A stretch of 64,000 nt of DNA from CBDIHP01 sp965279195. Lineage in GTDB: Bacteria; Planctomycetota; Planctomycetia; Isosphaerales; Isosphaeraceae. The stretch's first letter is position 1, and each line of letters opens with the position of its first letter. The notes beneath the pieces are model-generated. The model ran no database searches. It was not told the DNA's origin and saw only the letters and a program-made list of their open reading frames with translations. Location: contig CBDIHP010000040.1 in NCBI GenBank assembly GCA_965279195.1, positions 62,001 through 126,000 of the forward strand, in the 5' to 3' direction. Below, piece by piece: positions 1 to 11,177 of this stretch. Made by a program: the position numbers and the translations under genes.

Positions 1-1890
<1,890 letters not shown>

Positions 1891-1988
1891 AACCATCGAG
1901 GGATGGTCGCTGTTCGATCGATGCATCGGCCATCCCTCCCCACACGATATCCCGCCCGATCCGGCACGAACGAGACGAAGGACCAACG

Positions 1989-2792
1989 ATGGGTGGTGCG
2001 AATTCCCACGGCAGCATGACCCTGACCCTGAACGTCTGGCGCCAGAAGAACCGCCAGACCGACGGGCGATTCGAGACGTACGAGGCGAAGGGCATCAGCC
2101 CGGACATGTCGTTCCTGGAGATGCTCGACGTCGTCAACGAGGGCCTGATCGAGAAGGGCCAGGAGCCCATCGCCTTCGACCACGATTGCCGCGAGGGCAT
2201 CTGCGGCCAGTGCGGCGTGGTCGTCAACGGCGCCCCCCACGGCCCGCGGCGGGCCACCACCACCTGCCAGCTCCACATGCGGAGCTTCAAGGATGGTGAT
2301 GAGCTCACGCTCGAACCCTGGCGGGCCGGCGGCTTCCCCGTGGTCAAGGACCTGATGGTCGACCGCGGCGCATTCGACCGCATCATCGCGGCCGGCGGGT
2401 TCGTCTCGGTCGCCACCGGCAACGCCCCCGAGGCCAACGACATCCCGATCGGCAAGGACGACGCCGACTACGCCATGGACGCCGCCGCGTGCATCGGCTG
2501 CGGCGCCTGCGTCGCCGCCTGCCCGAACGCCTCGGCCATGCTCTTCGTCGCCTCCAAGGCCGGCCACCTGAACGTCCTCCCCCAGGGCGAGCCCGAGCGC
2601 TACCGACGCGCCCGCGCCATGGTCGAGCAGATGGACCGTGAGGGCTTCGGCACCTGCTCCAACCACGCCGAGTGCGAGGGCGCCTGCCCCAAGGACATCC
2701 GGCTGGAGTTCATCACACAGCTCAACCGAGACTACCTGAAGGCCGGCCTCTTCGCCCGCAAGCCCAGCACCGCCGGCTCCGGCGCCGGCTGA
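1989..2792 (+). CDS. sdhB: Succinate dehydrogenase / fumarate reductase iron-sulfur subunit
   Basis: This electron-transfer subunit of complex II carries electrons from the FAD of SdhA to the membrane quinone through three Fe-S clusters. The 267-residue protein has the plant-type 2Fe-2S motif (CREGICGQCG followed by a downstream Cys), a ferredoxin-like CIGCGACVAACPN, and a second C-terminal cluster CSNHAECEGACPKDI, in the usual order. The ATG at 1989 is preceded by an AAGGA-like ribosome site about seven bases upstream; an alternative ATG at 2016 lacks one. The short Ala/Gly/Ser-rich tail after the last cluster is unremarkable. It is co-directional with sdhA and probably in the same operon; a hairpin at 2852-2889 may end the transcript. 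Confidence 0.96.
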   Translation: MGGANSHGSMTLTLNVWRQKNRQTDGRFETYEAKGISPDMSFLEMLDVVNEGLIEKGQEPIAFDHDCREGICGQCGVVVNGAPHGPRRATTTCQLHMRSFKDGDELTLEPWRAGGFPVVKDLMVDRGAFDRIIAAGGFVSVATGNAPEANDIPIGKDDADYAMDAAACIGCGACVAACPNASAMLFVASKAGHLNVLPQGEPERYRRARAMVEQMDREGFGTCSNHAECEGACPKDIRLEFITQLNRDYLKAGLFARKPSTAGSGAG

Positions 2793-2851
2793 GTCGGGCG
2801 GGCACCGCACACGACACCATTCGCTGACTTTTAGACCCTTGCCGTTTCACG

Positions 2852-2889
2852 ACGGGCCGTGGATCCCGATCTCGGGTTCCACGGCCCGT
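2852..2889. terminator. Bidirectional terminator-like hairpin
   Basis: A perfect 12-bp inverted repeat (ACGGGCCGTGGA / TCCACGGCCCGT) with a 14-base loop lies between the convergent sdhB and the large minus-strand gene. There is no good T-run, so factor-independent termination is an inference from position and stem strength. Confidence 0.6.
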
Positions 2890-2932
2890 TGATATTACCA
2901 TGATTGCCAATGTTGCGGTGGGCGAACCCACC

Positions 2933-5900
2933 CTACCGCTTCTTCCTCAGGTTTGTCGCGAGGGATGCTTCGGGGATCGCCGGGGTGATGGTAGGGGCGA
3001 TCGTGCCGGCCGCCTTCAAGGTCGAGGCCTTCTGCGTGGCCGCGCGGGCGGCGGCGGTCTTCGCGGCCATCGACACCGACGCCGGCTGCACCGCGTCGGG
3101 AGTGGCCACCGCCACGTCCACGCCCGGCTGGCCGAAGTCCCGCACGTAGGCCCCGTCCGACGATCGGAGGATCAACCAGCTCGCATGCGTCGGGCGATAG
3201 ACTGCGAAGTCCGAGCGGCCGTCGCCGTCGTAGTCGAGCGCGGCCGGCAGGTCCACGCCCGGCTGGCCGAAGGCCACCACGCGTTCCGCCTCCCCGGCCG
3301 TCGGCGCGATGAACCAACGGGCCGACGACCTGCGGTACACCACCAGGTCAGCCTTGCCGTCCCCGTCGAAGTCCGTCGTGACCGGCACGTCGCCCGACTG
3401 ATAGGTATAGCCCAGCGTCTGGAACGACCGCACAGCCGTCGAGCCGTCGGCCCTGAGGATCAGCAGCTGACCGGTCGACGGCCGGAAGACCGCCGGCTCG
3501 GCCACGTTCCCGCCGTCGTAATCCCCCGGCACGGGGATGTCCCCCGGCTGGCCGAAGGCCACCGCCGGCACGCCGTTCGAACTCCCCCGGATGTACCAGG
3601 TCCCCGTCGTCGGCCGCCAGACCGCCAGGTCCGTCCGGCCGTCGCCGTCGTAGTCGGCCGGCACCGGCTGGTCGAGCCCCCCCTGCCCCAGCGCGACCGG
3701 CACGCCGACCCCGTCGCTGCTCCGGATGTAAAACCACTGCGCCGTGGCCGGCCGGAACACCGCGATGTCCGTCCGGCCGTCCCCATCGAAGTCCGCCGAT
3801 ATGGGAATGTCCGAATTCGCCTGCCCGAACGCCTTGAGGAAGGTCGAATTCGTGGAGGGCGTGAGCACGAAGAACGTGGACGACGTCGGCCGGAACGCCA
3901 CCACGTCGGCCTTGCCGTCCCCCGTCAGGTCCCCGATCACGGGCGCCGCCGCCCCGGCCACGACCGGCTTGAACGGGTCGGCGATCACCCCCCAGGCCGA
4001 CGCCTGCGCGGTCGAGCCGTCGGCGTAGGTTACGACCACCACGTACTCGGTCGTCCCCTTCTCGGGACGGCCCGGGTCGGGCTGGAGGAACAGGTCCGCC
4101 GTCGACGATCCCAGGCCCCGCGCTACCTGCATCGTCAGGTTCTTGCGAACCGATGTCCCATTCCATTCATAATGATTATATCCATACGGATAGACGTCGA
4201 TCGACCTCAGCCCGACGTCGGTCCGCAGGCCCACCAGGGCGATGTGCAGGTCCTGATAGCCGTCCGGCGGCGAGGTCGCATACGTCCCCGGCGACGTCCC
4301 ATTCACCAGCGCGAACCCCGCCCGGTCGGACCCGTCCTGCCCCACCGCGATCGCATCCAGCGCCGAGGTCCCCGGCGCGGAGGTTGCCAGCGACAGGCTC
4401 GTATTCACGGTTTCCTTCGCGTTGATCGTCGCCGAGCCGACGACGATCGAGAGGCTCGCGGCGCCTGTCCCGGACGGCCAGTTCACCCAGTTGCCCTGGA
4501 CGCTGAGCAGGATCCCGACCGGGTCGGCACCCCCGCTCGGCCCGTAGGTTAGCGTGCCGTCGGAGTTCCTCCGCGTCCAGAATCCCGGGCTGCCGACCAC
4601 CATGCCCTGCGGGTTGGGGTTGGCGGCGAGGAACGCCGAATCATACGAGTATCTCGTCCGGGTCACCCCGCCCGATATGTACACCCGGCCGACGTTCGCC
4701 CGAGTCTGCCACCAGTTCGTCATCGAGACGGTGATGCCCGACCGGCTGTTCACCACCGCGTTGCCATCCATCACCAGCCCGAAGATCGCCCCGCGCGACC
4801 AGCCCCACTGCGGCGGATACAGGAAGTTCGCCGGGTCCTCCGGCGGCCCCTCGGTCGCCGTCGCCTCGATCCGGATCGCCTGGCCCGAGATCGGGTTGCC
4901 GTTGCCGTCGATCAGGACCCGGTCCCCGCCCACGAATGTGTTCGAGACGACCTGCGTCCCCCAGTTGTTCCCCGTCAGCACCAGACCCGTCGACATCGTC
5001 CCCCGCAGGTCGATCGTGTTCGACCGGTAGACCGAGTTCGTGAACCCATCGGCAATGGAAATGTTGTAAGAACCCTGGGGCAACGGGTCGTCCATCAGGT
5101 ACGTATTGGCGTCGATCACCTGCGCGATACGGCGATACGTCCCCGCATAAGGCCCGTCGAGGATCGAGACGACCGACCCCGTCGACGCCGGCTCCCCGCG
5201 CAGGGTGCCGATCGAGAGGACCCGGCCGTCGGATGAGATCGACCTCGGCTTGCCCTCGTAGTGCGGCAGGTACGACTCCGTGAGGATGACCTCGGGCGCG
5301 TTCGGCGGCCCGCCTCCCTGGTCGTAGGTCGTCAGTTCGCCGATGCCGCCCGAGATCGAGTTCCCCTCGACGGTCGTCTGGAACCCCCGGCGGTCGAGCA
5401 CCAGGAACCGGTACGTCGGACCCACGGCCCCCTTCGACCCATCGGCGTTTACCGGATGGACCAGCCTCGCGACGTTCCCCCGCACCAGGAGGTCGTGAGT
5501 GTAGTGCGCGGCGAATGCCGCCTCGGCGTGCGTGCCGGCCATCGCGCCGACATATTGATTGTCGATGATCGACCATGGACCGTTGCGGATGTCCGTGATC
5601 CCCCCCCGGAGGGCGTTGCCGACGATCTGGCCGCTGTCGTTGTCCCCCATCCGGATCAGGAACCCGGAGTCGACGCCCACGTTCCCGCCCGGCTGGTTCG
5701 AGCCGTCTGGGACGGGCACATGCCCCCAGATGTTCAGATCCTTGAGCGTGATGTCGACCTTCGGCGAGGCATTGTCCGCCGTGATCGTCGCCGGGTCGTA
5801 GCCCCCTCCGAGCGTGTCGACCTTCCCGAACCGGACCGCGTTCGCATAGCGGATCGAGAACCCCGCCAGCGTGATGTGGCTGGCGTGGATCGCGATCCCT

Positions 5901-7096
5901 CCCTGGTAGGTCTTCGATGCGTCGAACTTGAAGAGGACCGTCGCGCCCGGGTCGGCCGAGATCGACACCGCCTTGTTCAGGTGGATCGTATTCGTGACCG
6001 TGTAGGTCCCCGCCCGCAGGCGGATGCTGTCGTAACGCCCCTGGCCGTCGACGGTGTTCGCCAGGTTTGCCAGCGACGCCGTGGCCGCCCGGTTTGTGAT
6101 CGGATCCACATACGAAACCAGGTCATTCCCCGCCGGGCTGACGTAGATCGCCGACGCGGACGCGTTCGGCTTGAGGTCGCGGAGATTCGGGTCGCTCGCC
6201 CCGCCGGTGAACTGGGTGTAGACCGAACTGCCGTCCTTGAACGTCAGGCGCAAGGTCAGGGTCGAGCCCGCCTCGTTGCGCACGGCCGGGAAATACAGGT
6301 CGACCGCCCGCTTCAGCGACGGCCGGTCGGCCGTCGCGGGCGACCTGAGGATCAGCCACTGCGACCGGTTCGACGGCGACGTCAGGCTCCAGCGGTTCCC
6401 CGCCTGGTTGCTCAAGTCGGCCCCGACGATCGTCGCGAGCGACTGCCCCGTCGGCAATGCGCTCAGGCCTACGTGGATGTCGCCCGCGTAATGGCCGTTC
6501 GCCGCCGGATTGTCCGACGGCTGGTCCGTCGCATACTGCTCGAACCACGTCACCGCCCCGAACGCCGTGACCGTCGGCACCGACGTCGGATAGGTCACCG
6601 CCGCGCCGGCCGAGAAGGCGCCGAGCGAGACAGTCCCGGACGCCGACGACCCATCGGCATACGCGACCTGCACACTCAAGGTCTGCCCGGCGGCCAATCC
6701 CGATGGGACTCCGAGAGACAGCCCCGCCGTCGCGGCCGTGTCCGAGTTCCGCCCCGGCGACGATTGCCGGACGACCTCCGCCAGCATCCGGTCGTCGGTC
6801 CCCGGACCCCACCCCCATCGCAGGGCGGCCGACGGGCCGTCGACCTTCAGCGAGGTGATCCGGCTCGCATTCAGGCCCGAGAGATTGATCAACAGGTCCC
6901 GGATCCCGTCCGGCCCCACCGCGCCCGTGGTGTTCACCAGGTCGAGGTTGACCTGCCCTCCCCAGCTCAGGCCGAGCGTCCCCGCCATGAGGGCGCGGAG
7001 TTCCAGCGTCTCTAGCCGGAGTTGACCGGGAAATCCGCCGGAGTGGCCGGGGAAAAAGCGGTGCGCCTGGTGGCGGCGTGCGCGTCGTTGCGACAT
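2933..7096 (-). CDS. Large secreted protein: parallel beta-helix plus C-terminal FG-GAP/VCBS repeats
   Basis: This is a 1387-residue exported protein of unknown function. Its basic N-terminus contains LETLELRALMAG (about residues 28-39), the planctomycete export/anchor signature found in place of an ordinary signal peptide. From about residue 317 (YVSPAGNDLV) to about 800 it reads like a right-handed parallel beta-helix of the pectate-lyase/NosD type, including DGQGRYDSIRLRAGTYTV. From about 1050 to 1330 there are six FG-GAP-like repeats of about 47 residues with calcium-binding loops such as DFDGDGRTDIAVFRP and DYDGDGRSDFAVYRP. The fourth loop is degraded (DYDGGNVAEPAVF). The C-terminus is basic (NLRKKR). 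A role in binding or cutting an extracellular polysaccharide is possible but not shown; no catalytic triad was recognised. It is apparently monocistronic. Confidence 0.85.
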   Translation of the reverse strand: MSQRRARRHQAHRFFPGHSGGFPGQLRLETLELRALMAGTLGLSWGGQVNLDLVNTTGAVGPDGIRDLLINLSGLNASRITSLKVDGPSAALRWGWGPGTDDRMLAEVVRQSSPGRNSDTAATAGLSLGVPSGLAAGQTLSVQVAYADGSSASGTVSLGAFSAGAAVTYPTSVPTVTAFGAVTWFEQYATDQPSDNPAANGHYAGDIHVGLSALPTGQSLATIVGADLSNQAGNRWSLTSPSNRSQWLILRSPATADRPSLKRAVDLYFPAVRNEAGSTLTLRLTFKDGSSVYTQFTGGASDPNLRDLKPNASASAIYVSPAGNDLVSYVDPITNRAATASLANLANTVDGQGRYDSIRLRAGTYTVTNTIHLNKAVSISADPGATVLFKFDASKTYQGGIAIHASHITLAGFSIRYANAVRFGKVDTLGGGYDPATITADNASPKVDITLKDLNIWGHVPVPDGSNQPGGNVGVDSGFLIRMGDNDSGQIVGNALRGGITDIRNGPWSIIDNQYVGAMAGTHAEAAFAAHYTHDLLVRGNVARLVHPVNADGSKGAVGPTYRFLVLDRRGFQTTVEGNSISGGIGELTTYDQGGGPPNAPEVILTESYLPHYEGKPRSISSDGRVLSIGTLRGEPASTGSVVSILDGPYAGTYRRIAQVIDANTYLMDDPLPQGSYNISIADGFTNSVYRSNTIDLRGTMSTGLVLTGNNWGTQVVSNTFVGGDRVLIDGNGNPISGQAIRIEATATEGPPEDPANFLYPPQWGWSRGAIFGLVMDGNAVVNSRSGITVSMTNWWQTRANVGRVYISGGVTRTRYSYDSAFLAANPNPQGMVVGSPGFWTRRNSDGTLTYGPSGGADPVGILLSVQGNWVNWPSGTGAASLSIVVGSATINAKETVNTSLSLATSAPGTSALDAIAVGQDGSDRAGFALVNGTSPGTYATSPPDGYQDLHIALVGLRTDVGLRSIDVYPYGYNHYEWNGTSVRKNLTMQVARGLGSSTADLFLQPDPGRPEKGTTEYVVVVTYADGSTAQASAWGVIADPFKPVVAGAAAPVIGDLTGDGKADVVAFRPTSSTFFVLTPSTNSTFLKAFGQANSDIPISADFDGDGRTDIAVFRPATAQWFYIRSSDGVGVPVALGQGGLDQPVPADYDGDGRTDLAVWRPTTGTWYIRGSSNGVPAVAFGQPGDIPVPGDYDGGNVAEPAVFRPSTGQLLILRADGSTAVRSFQTLGYTYQSGDVPVTTDFDGDGKADLVVYRRSSARWFIAPTAGEAERVVAFGQPGVDLPAALDYDGDGRSDFAVYRPTHASWLILRSSDGAYVRDFGQPGVDVAVATPDAVQPASVSMAAKTAAARAATQKASTLKAAGTIAPTITPAIPEASLATNLRKKR

Positions 7097-7549
7097 CGTG
7101 GAGGCATCCTCATGTGCTCACGCCTCCATGCCCCTCTGCGACCGCCAACCCTTGAGGTCGCCGGGACCCTTTACGGTCCCGTGTTCAGTTCGTCGGACGC
7201 CGCTGTCAGCCCCGCGCTAACCTTTCGAGGCGCGCAAGGGTCGATCGCGACGTCGGGCAGCCTTCGCCCGGCTCGTCACCATTTCGGTCACGGACCATCC
7301 CTGAGGAGGTCGCACCCGGGGCCTGGGTGCACCACCATTGGCACAGCTCGTCGTTGCATTTCGCGAACGGTGCGAAAGTTCCAGCGGACGGAGCTATCTG
7401 GAATCTAACCCATGTTTCGGGCCTCGGTCGGAATTTTGTAAAATTGTCCTGAAGTCCGGCCGACTTACGGCCGACACTCGCAATTTCGCGACGACCGGAG
7501 GCGGATCCGTCCCCCCGGTGGCCCACTCCCGGGAGTCGAGAACCCGCCC
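7097..7549. other. Divergent intergenic region, no gene recognised
   Basis: This 453-base gap separates the divergent beta-helix gene and the SDR-like gene and should contain both promoters. Short open frames here look like composition artefacts. The only AT-rich patch is around 7430-7450 (TTTTGTAAAATTG); no convincing -35/-10 pair or RNA gene was identified. Confidence 0.4.
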
Positions 7550-8317
7550 ATGACGACTGCGTCCGACGAACTCCGGGGGACCCGTGCGATCGTCCTGGGT
7601 TCCACCACAGGCATAGGGCGTGCCACGGCGCTCCGGCTCGCCGAACTGGGGGCCGACATCATCGTCCACGGCCGATCCTCGCGCGACGCCGCCGCCGACG
7701 TCTGCTCCCGGATCCGCGCGATGGGCCGCCGCAGCGACGTCCTCATGGCCGACCTGGGCGACCGCCGCGCGGGCGACGAACTGGTCGAATCCTCCTGGCA
7801 CCTCTGGGGCGGTCTCGACGCCTGGCTCCACATCGCCGGCGCCGACACCCTGACCGGCGACGCCGCCAGGCTCCCGTTCGACGGCAAACTCGACCTCCTC
7901 TGGCAAGTCGACGTCGTCGCCACGATGCGGCTATGCCGGGCCGTCGGCCGGAAGATGGTCGAGAGAGGCTCGGGCTCGATCGTGACCGTCGGCTGGGACC
8001 AGGCCGAAACAGGGATGGAAGGCGACTCGGGCGAACTCTTCGCCGCGACCAAGGGCGCGATCATGGCGTTCACCCGGAGCCTGGCCCTGAGCCTGGCGCC
8101 GAACGTCCGCGTCAACAACATCGCCCCCGGATGGATCAAGACCGCCTGGGGCGACGGCGCCTCGACCGTCTGGCAGGAACGAGTCCTCCGCGAGACCCCC
8201 CTGAAGCGCTGGGGGACCCCCGACGACATCGCCGACCTCGCCGCTTTCCTGATCAGCCCCCGCGCCTCCTTCCTCACCGGGCAGACCCTCCGCTCCAACG
8301 GCGGCGCCATCCGCTAA
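7550..8317 (+). CDS. SDR-fold protein lacking the catalytic Ser/Tyr
   Basis: This 255-residue short-chain dehydrogenase/reductase-fold protein has a Rossmann cofactor loop GSTTGIG (residues 17-23), NNIAPGWIKTAW after the core, and the C-terminal SFLTGQTLRSNGG that closes classical SDRs, so the fold is clear and the length is normal. The usual YxxxK is FAATK (F164, K168). The catalytic-serine strand reads SIVTVGWDQAETG instead of the usual ISS pattern, and the NNAG motif is HIAG. Dehydrogenase chemistry is therefore doubtful; it may bind a nucleotide or act as a pseudoenzyme, or use a different mechanism. A sterol-desaturase-family gene follows 86 bases downstream on the same strand, with a palindrome between them. 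Confidence 0.85.
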   Translation: MTTASDELRGTRAIVLGSTTGIGRATALRLAELGADIIVHGRSSRDAAADVCSRIRAMGRRSDVLMADLGDRRAGDELVESSWHLWGGLDAWLHIAGADTLTGDAARLPFDGKLDLLWQVDVVATMRLCRAVGRKMVERGSGSIVTVGWDQAETGMEGDSGELFAATKGAIMAFTRSLALSLAPNVRVNNIAPGWIKTAWGDGASTVWQERVLRETPLKRWGTPDDIADLAAFLISPRASFLTGQTLRSNGGAIR

Positions 8318-8320
8318 TCT

Positions 8321-8345
8321 GGAGTGCGGCCGTCCGGCTGCCGCC
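8321..8345. repeat. Dispersed GGAGTGCGGC hairpin, copy 1
   Basis: GGAGTGCGGC followed by a short loop and GGCTGCCGCC folds into a small GC-rich hairpin directly after the SDR stop codon. A second copy lies at 57990-58017 with a different loop, marking it as a dispersed palindrome. It could act as a transcript end here. Confidence 0.6.
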
Positions 8346-8403
8346 TTCCTGAAGAATCAATATTTCTAAAGATCCTGCATAATATTCGCCACCACAGGCC
8401 CCC

Positions 8404-9123
8404 ATGAACCAACTACTCGACTGGTTCCACACCCGACCCCCCGCCGAGGCCGCCTTCTGGCTCCTCATCGAGAACCTCGCCCTCTTTGGAATGTCGCTGG
8501 CGCTGGGTACCGCCATCCTGCGGCTCTCCCCGAGGCTCCGCCACATCGGCGGCCCGCCCGACCCCGTCGACCGCACCGAGATCCTGCTCGCCGCGACGAC
8601 CGTGCTGCTCAACTGGGCGATCACCTTCATCGGCTGGATCCTTTGGAGGGCCGATCTCATCCGCATCCGGACCGACACCGGCCCCTGGGCGTGGCTCGAC
8701 GTGCTCTGGCTGCTCCTGATCATGGATCTGGCCATGTACATCCTCCATCGCGGAGCCCACCTGAGCTGGTTCTACCCGATCCACGAGATCCACCACCGCT
8801 ACGACCGCCCCCGGCCGCTCGACCTGTTCGTGCTGCATCCCCTGGAGACCCTGGGCTTCGGAACCCTCTGGCTCCTCGTCGTCCTCGCACGCCCGTGGTC
8901 GATCCTGGGGATGTCCGTCTACCTGACACTGAACCTCCTCTCCGGCACGATCGGTCACCTCGGCATCGAACCCCTGCCCGCCCGACTGCGCCGCCTCCCC
9001 CTGCTCCGATCCATCGGCACAAGCACCTTCCACGCCCAGCACCACCAGGACGTCGCCCGCAACTTCGGCTTCTACTCCACCATCTGGGATCAACTTTTCC
9101 GCACTCTCAAATCTCATCCGTAG
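8404..9123 (+). CDS. Sterol desaturase / fatty acid hydroxylase family membrane protein
   Basis: This is a di-iron membrane oxygenase-family protein, 239 residues. The histidine boxes expected to bind the diiron centre are present: HRGAH (residues 115-119), HEIHH (127-131) and HAQHH (210-214), with an extra histidine near 185 (GTIGHLG). Hydrophobic segments at about 19-38, 61-80, 99-114 and 151-182 fit an integral membrane protein with the histidine clusters on the cytoplasmic face. The family hydroxylates or desaturates lipids such as sterols, hopanoids or fatty acids; the substrate cannot be read from sequence. It is co-directional with the SDR-like gene, with which it may share a transcript. 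Confidence 0.85.
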   Translation: MNQLLDWFHTRPPAEAAFWLLIENLALFGMSLALGTAILRLSPRLRHIGGPPDPVDRTEILLAATTVLLNWAITFIGWILWRADLIRIRTDTGPWAWLDVLWLLLIMDLAMYILHRGAHLSWFYPIHEIHHRYDRPRPLDLFVLHPLETLGFGTLWLLVVLARPWSILGMSVYLTLNLLSGTIGHLGIEPLPARLRRLPLLRSIGTSTFHAQHHQDVARNFGFYSTIWDQLFRTLKSHP

Positions 9124-9135
9124 TGGATTTCTTTC

Positions 9136-9960
9136 CTAGGCTAGCAAAGTTTCATTGAGCAATACATCTTCGATCGACCTGAGGAACCCCTCGGGGTCCT
9201 TGCGGAATCGGCGGCCCTGGGTGCGGGTGAGTCGGCGGGCGTCGAGGTCGCGGCGGAGTCCTCGCCAGGCAGCCGGGTCGGCCGGGATCAGCTCGGCGGG
9301 GGCGATCGGGCGGAGCCGCGTGGCGGTCGAGGCGACCAGGCGCACCGAGCCGCGGACGACCATGCCCGGGCTCGCCGCCTTGCGGCCGCAGCAGCGACGC
9401 TCGTGGTGGCGGTACGAGCCGAACAGCTGCTCCAGGTCGTTGTTGGTCCGCGGCAGGTCCTTCACGTCGCGCCAGCGGAACAGCCCCGGCCGGTAGCTCG
9501 CCGTCACCTTCCGCAGGTGCGCGACCTCGGCGGCGAGCGGGCCCCGCGCGATCGGGTCGCGGCCGAGCCCGTCGATCAGCGCGTCGAACGCACGGCCGGC
9601 CTCGGCGGAACTCTCCTCGGATCCGAGCGCCGAGGCGATGCGGTGGACCCAGCCGAACGCCTCGCGGATCGCAGGCCAGGCCCCGGCGGTGGCCTCCAGG
9701 CCGCGGGCCAGGATGGCGCGGAGCCGCTTTAGCGGGCCCGGTAGCCCCTTTTTGACGCCATCCGGTCCAGGCTCTCGGCCACCGCCCCGAGGCGGTCGCG
9801 GAGATTCAACCCCGAGGCGTCCAGGGGCGGACGGCCGTCGTCGGTGAGGGCCGATCGCACCGCGGCGCAGTAGGACCGGGCGGCCTTCGCTTCGGCGTCG
9901 TCGCGGCCCTCCAGCTCGCGCTCGATCGGCCGGACGCCCCGGACCTCCTTCTTGAGCTGC
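9136..9960 (-). pseudogene. Transposase remnant, N-terminally truncated and frameshifted
   Basis: This is the C-terminal part of a transposase of a type I remember from planctomycetes and cyanobacteria but cannot name to an IS family. Reading from 9960 down, one frame gives a segment from HAKVQLKKEVRGVRPIE to ESLDRMASK. At a run of five A and four G (9748-9756) the frame must slip by -1 to continue as KKGLPGPLKRLRAILARG and on to DLPRTNNDLEQLFGSYRHHERR and the stop at 9136. The 5' part is missing: homologous-looking sequence starts next to the palindrome at 9983-10078. The A5G4 run does not fit the standard XXXYYYZ slippery heptamer, so decay is more likely than programmed frameshifting. Confidence 0.65.
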
Positions 9961-9982
9961 ACCTTGGCGTGGCGGTCGGGAG

Positions 9983-10078
9983 ACGCGGGGACATGCAACG
10001 CATCAAAGGACTGATCAAATCGGCCCAGCCTGCGTAGTTTCCCCATTTGCCCGCAGTTGCAACGCATGTCCCCGCGTT
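9983..10078. repeat. Inverted repeat of the 14-mer ACGCGGGGACATGC (REP-like)
   Basis: Two exact arms, ACGCGGGGACATGC at 9983-9996 and its reverse complement at 10064-10077, enclose about 67 bases. The same 14-mer recurs at 31667-31680, and a one-base variant lies beside the REP-associated transposase remnant at 14.3 kb. It is best read as a REP/BIME-like element; it interrupts the 5' side of the transposase remnant. Confidence 0.65.
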
Positions 10079-10378
10079 CGCCCGTCGCGGACCACGCGCC
10101 CGGCCCATCGCGGATCAATCTCGTCCAGGGCGCGGCGCAGGTCATTACCGATAAGCTTATTGATCCGATCCGAATGGACTCGCCGTGAAACCGGCCAACA
10201 CAATACTTCTCCCTTGCTTTCATGGAAGAATATGCGGACCATACCGGTCGAATCCGTTGCCACGGGATAGTGGGGAATGTTCCGGACAGTCGCCCCCCTC
10301 AAGACTGCAGAATTCCGAAGATTGCTTCTGTACGCAGATCAAATGTCCATGCCATTACCTCATGAAATGGGCCGTCTC

Positions 10379-11083
10379 ATGAAAAAGGAAGTTCCGTCGC
10401 GCTTGGCTGATCCACTCCGGCAGGAACTGTCCGCCCTCAGGTCCAACCCGAATTCGATCCTGATCCTGGGCGTGGTCTTGGTCGTTCTGGGAACAATCTT
10501 GATCGGGTCGCCGATCGCCGCCAGCCTCGGGTCGATGATGTTCCTGAGCACCATGCTGATCATCAGCGGCATCGGACAGCTCGTCGGCGCGTTCTGGGTC
10601 CGCCACTGGAGCGGGGCCTTTCTTCAACTGCTCGCGGGGATCCTCTATCTCGTGCTCGGCGTGCTGACGTTCGAGCGCCCGCTGGAGTTCGAGATCACGC
10701 TGACGCTCCTGATCGCTTCGTTGCTGATCGTCGGAGGGACCTCCCGGCTCGCGGCCGCGATTGCGTTGCGGTTCGAGGGCTGGATCTGGCCGGTCGTCAA
10801 CGGTGCGATCTCCCTACTTCTCGGCGTGATGATCTGGCGGCAATGGCCGCTTTCCGGCCTCTACGTGATCGGCCTGTTCCTCGGCCTCGAAGTTCTGTTC
10901 CAGGGCGTCGCCTGGATCGCGCTCGGCCTGGCCGTCCGACGCATGGTGAACCCCGCCGAGTCCCGCGAGGTCGCTCCACGCGAGTTGCCGCCAAGAAGGG
11001 GCCCCGATCTGGCGCCACACGTGGTGCCGGAGACCAGGAACCCCGATGCTCCGTACGAGGTGCCGGCCACGCGAGTTCCTTAG
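10379..11083 (+). CDS. HdeD/DUF308-family membrane protein
   Basis: This is an integral membrane protein of the DUF308/HdeD family, whose members are linked to acid or general stress in enterobacteria; the role here is unknown. The predicted protein (234 residues from ATG 10379) opens with LADPLRQELSALRSNPN and then has six hydrophobic segments in three hairpins, the hallmark of the family (for example ILILGVVLVVLGTILIGSP). It ends with a hydrophilic Pro/Arg-rich tail of about 45 residues. The frame extends up to 10277 with other ATGs at 10343 and 10367; 10379 is chosen because family members begin shortly before the first TM. No strong ribosome site is visible, so the start is uncertain. The kinase gene follows 94 bases downstream. 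Confidence 0.8.
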   Translation: MKKEVPSRLADPLRQELSALRSNPNSILILGVVLVVLGTILIGSPIAASLGSMMFLSTMLIISGIGQLVGAFWVRHWSGAFLQLLAGILYLVLGVLTFERPLEFEITLTLLIASLLIVGGTSRLAAAIALRFEGWIWPVVNGAISLLLGVMIWRQWPLSGLYVIGLFLGLEVLFQGVAWIALGLAVRRMVNPAESREVAPRELPPRRGPDLAPHVVPETRNPDAPYEVPATRVP

Positions 11084-11177
11084 CCCCGCGAGCACGGCCG
11101 TCGTCGTTGTCGATGTCATCGATCGTTCGGTGGCCTCATCGCCTCCCCCCCCGTCGTCGCCGACCGGAGCCTCGCCG

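Noticed and set aside
5261..7015. 584-residue plus-strand frame opposite the beta-helix protein
   Set aside because: Arg-rich shadow reading; the minus strand has repeats and the planctomycete signature.
7022..7408. 128-residue plus-strand frame in the intergenic region
   Set aside because: No ribosome site, no motif, and it overlaps the start of the beta-helix gene on the other strand.
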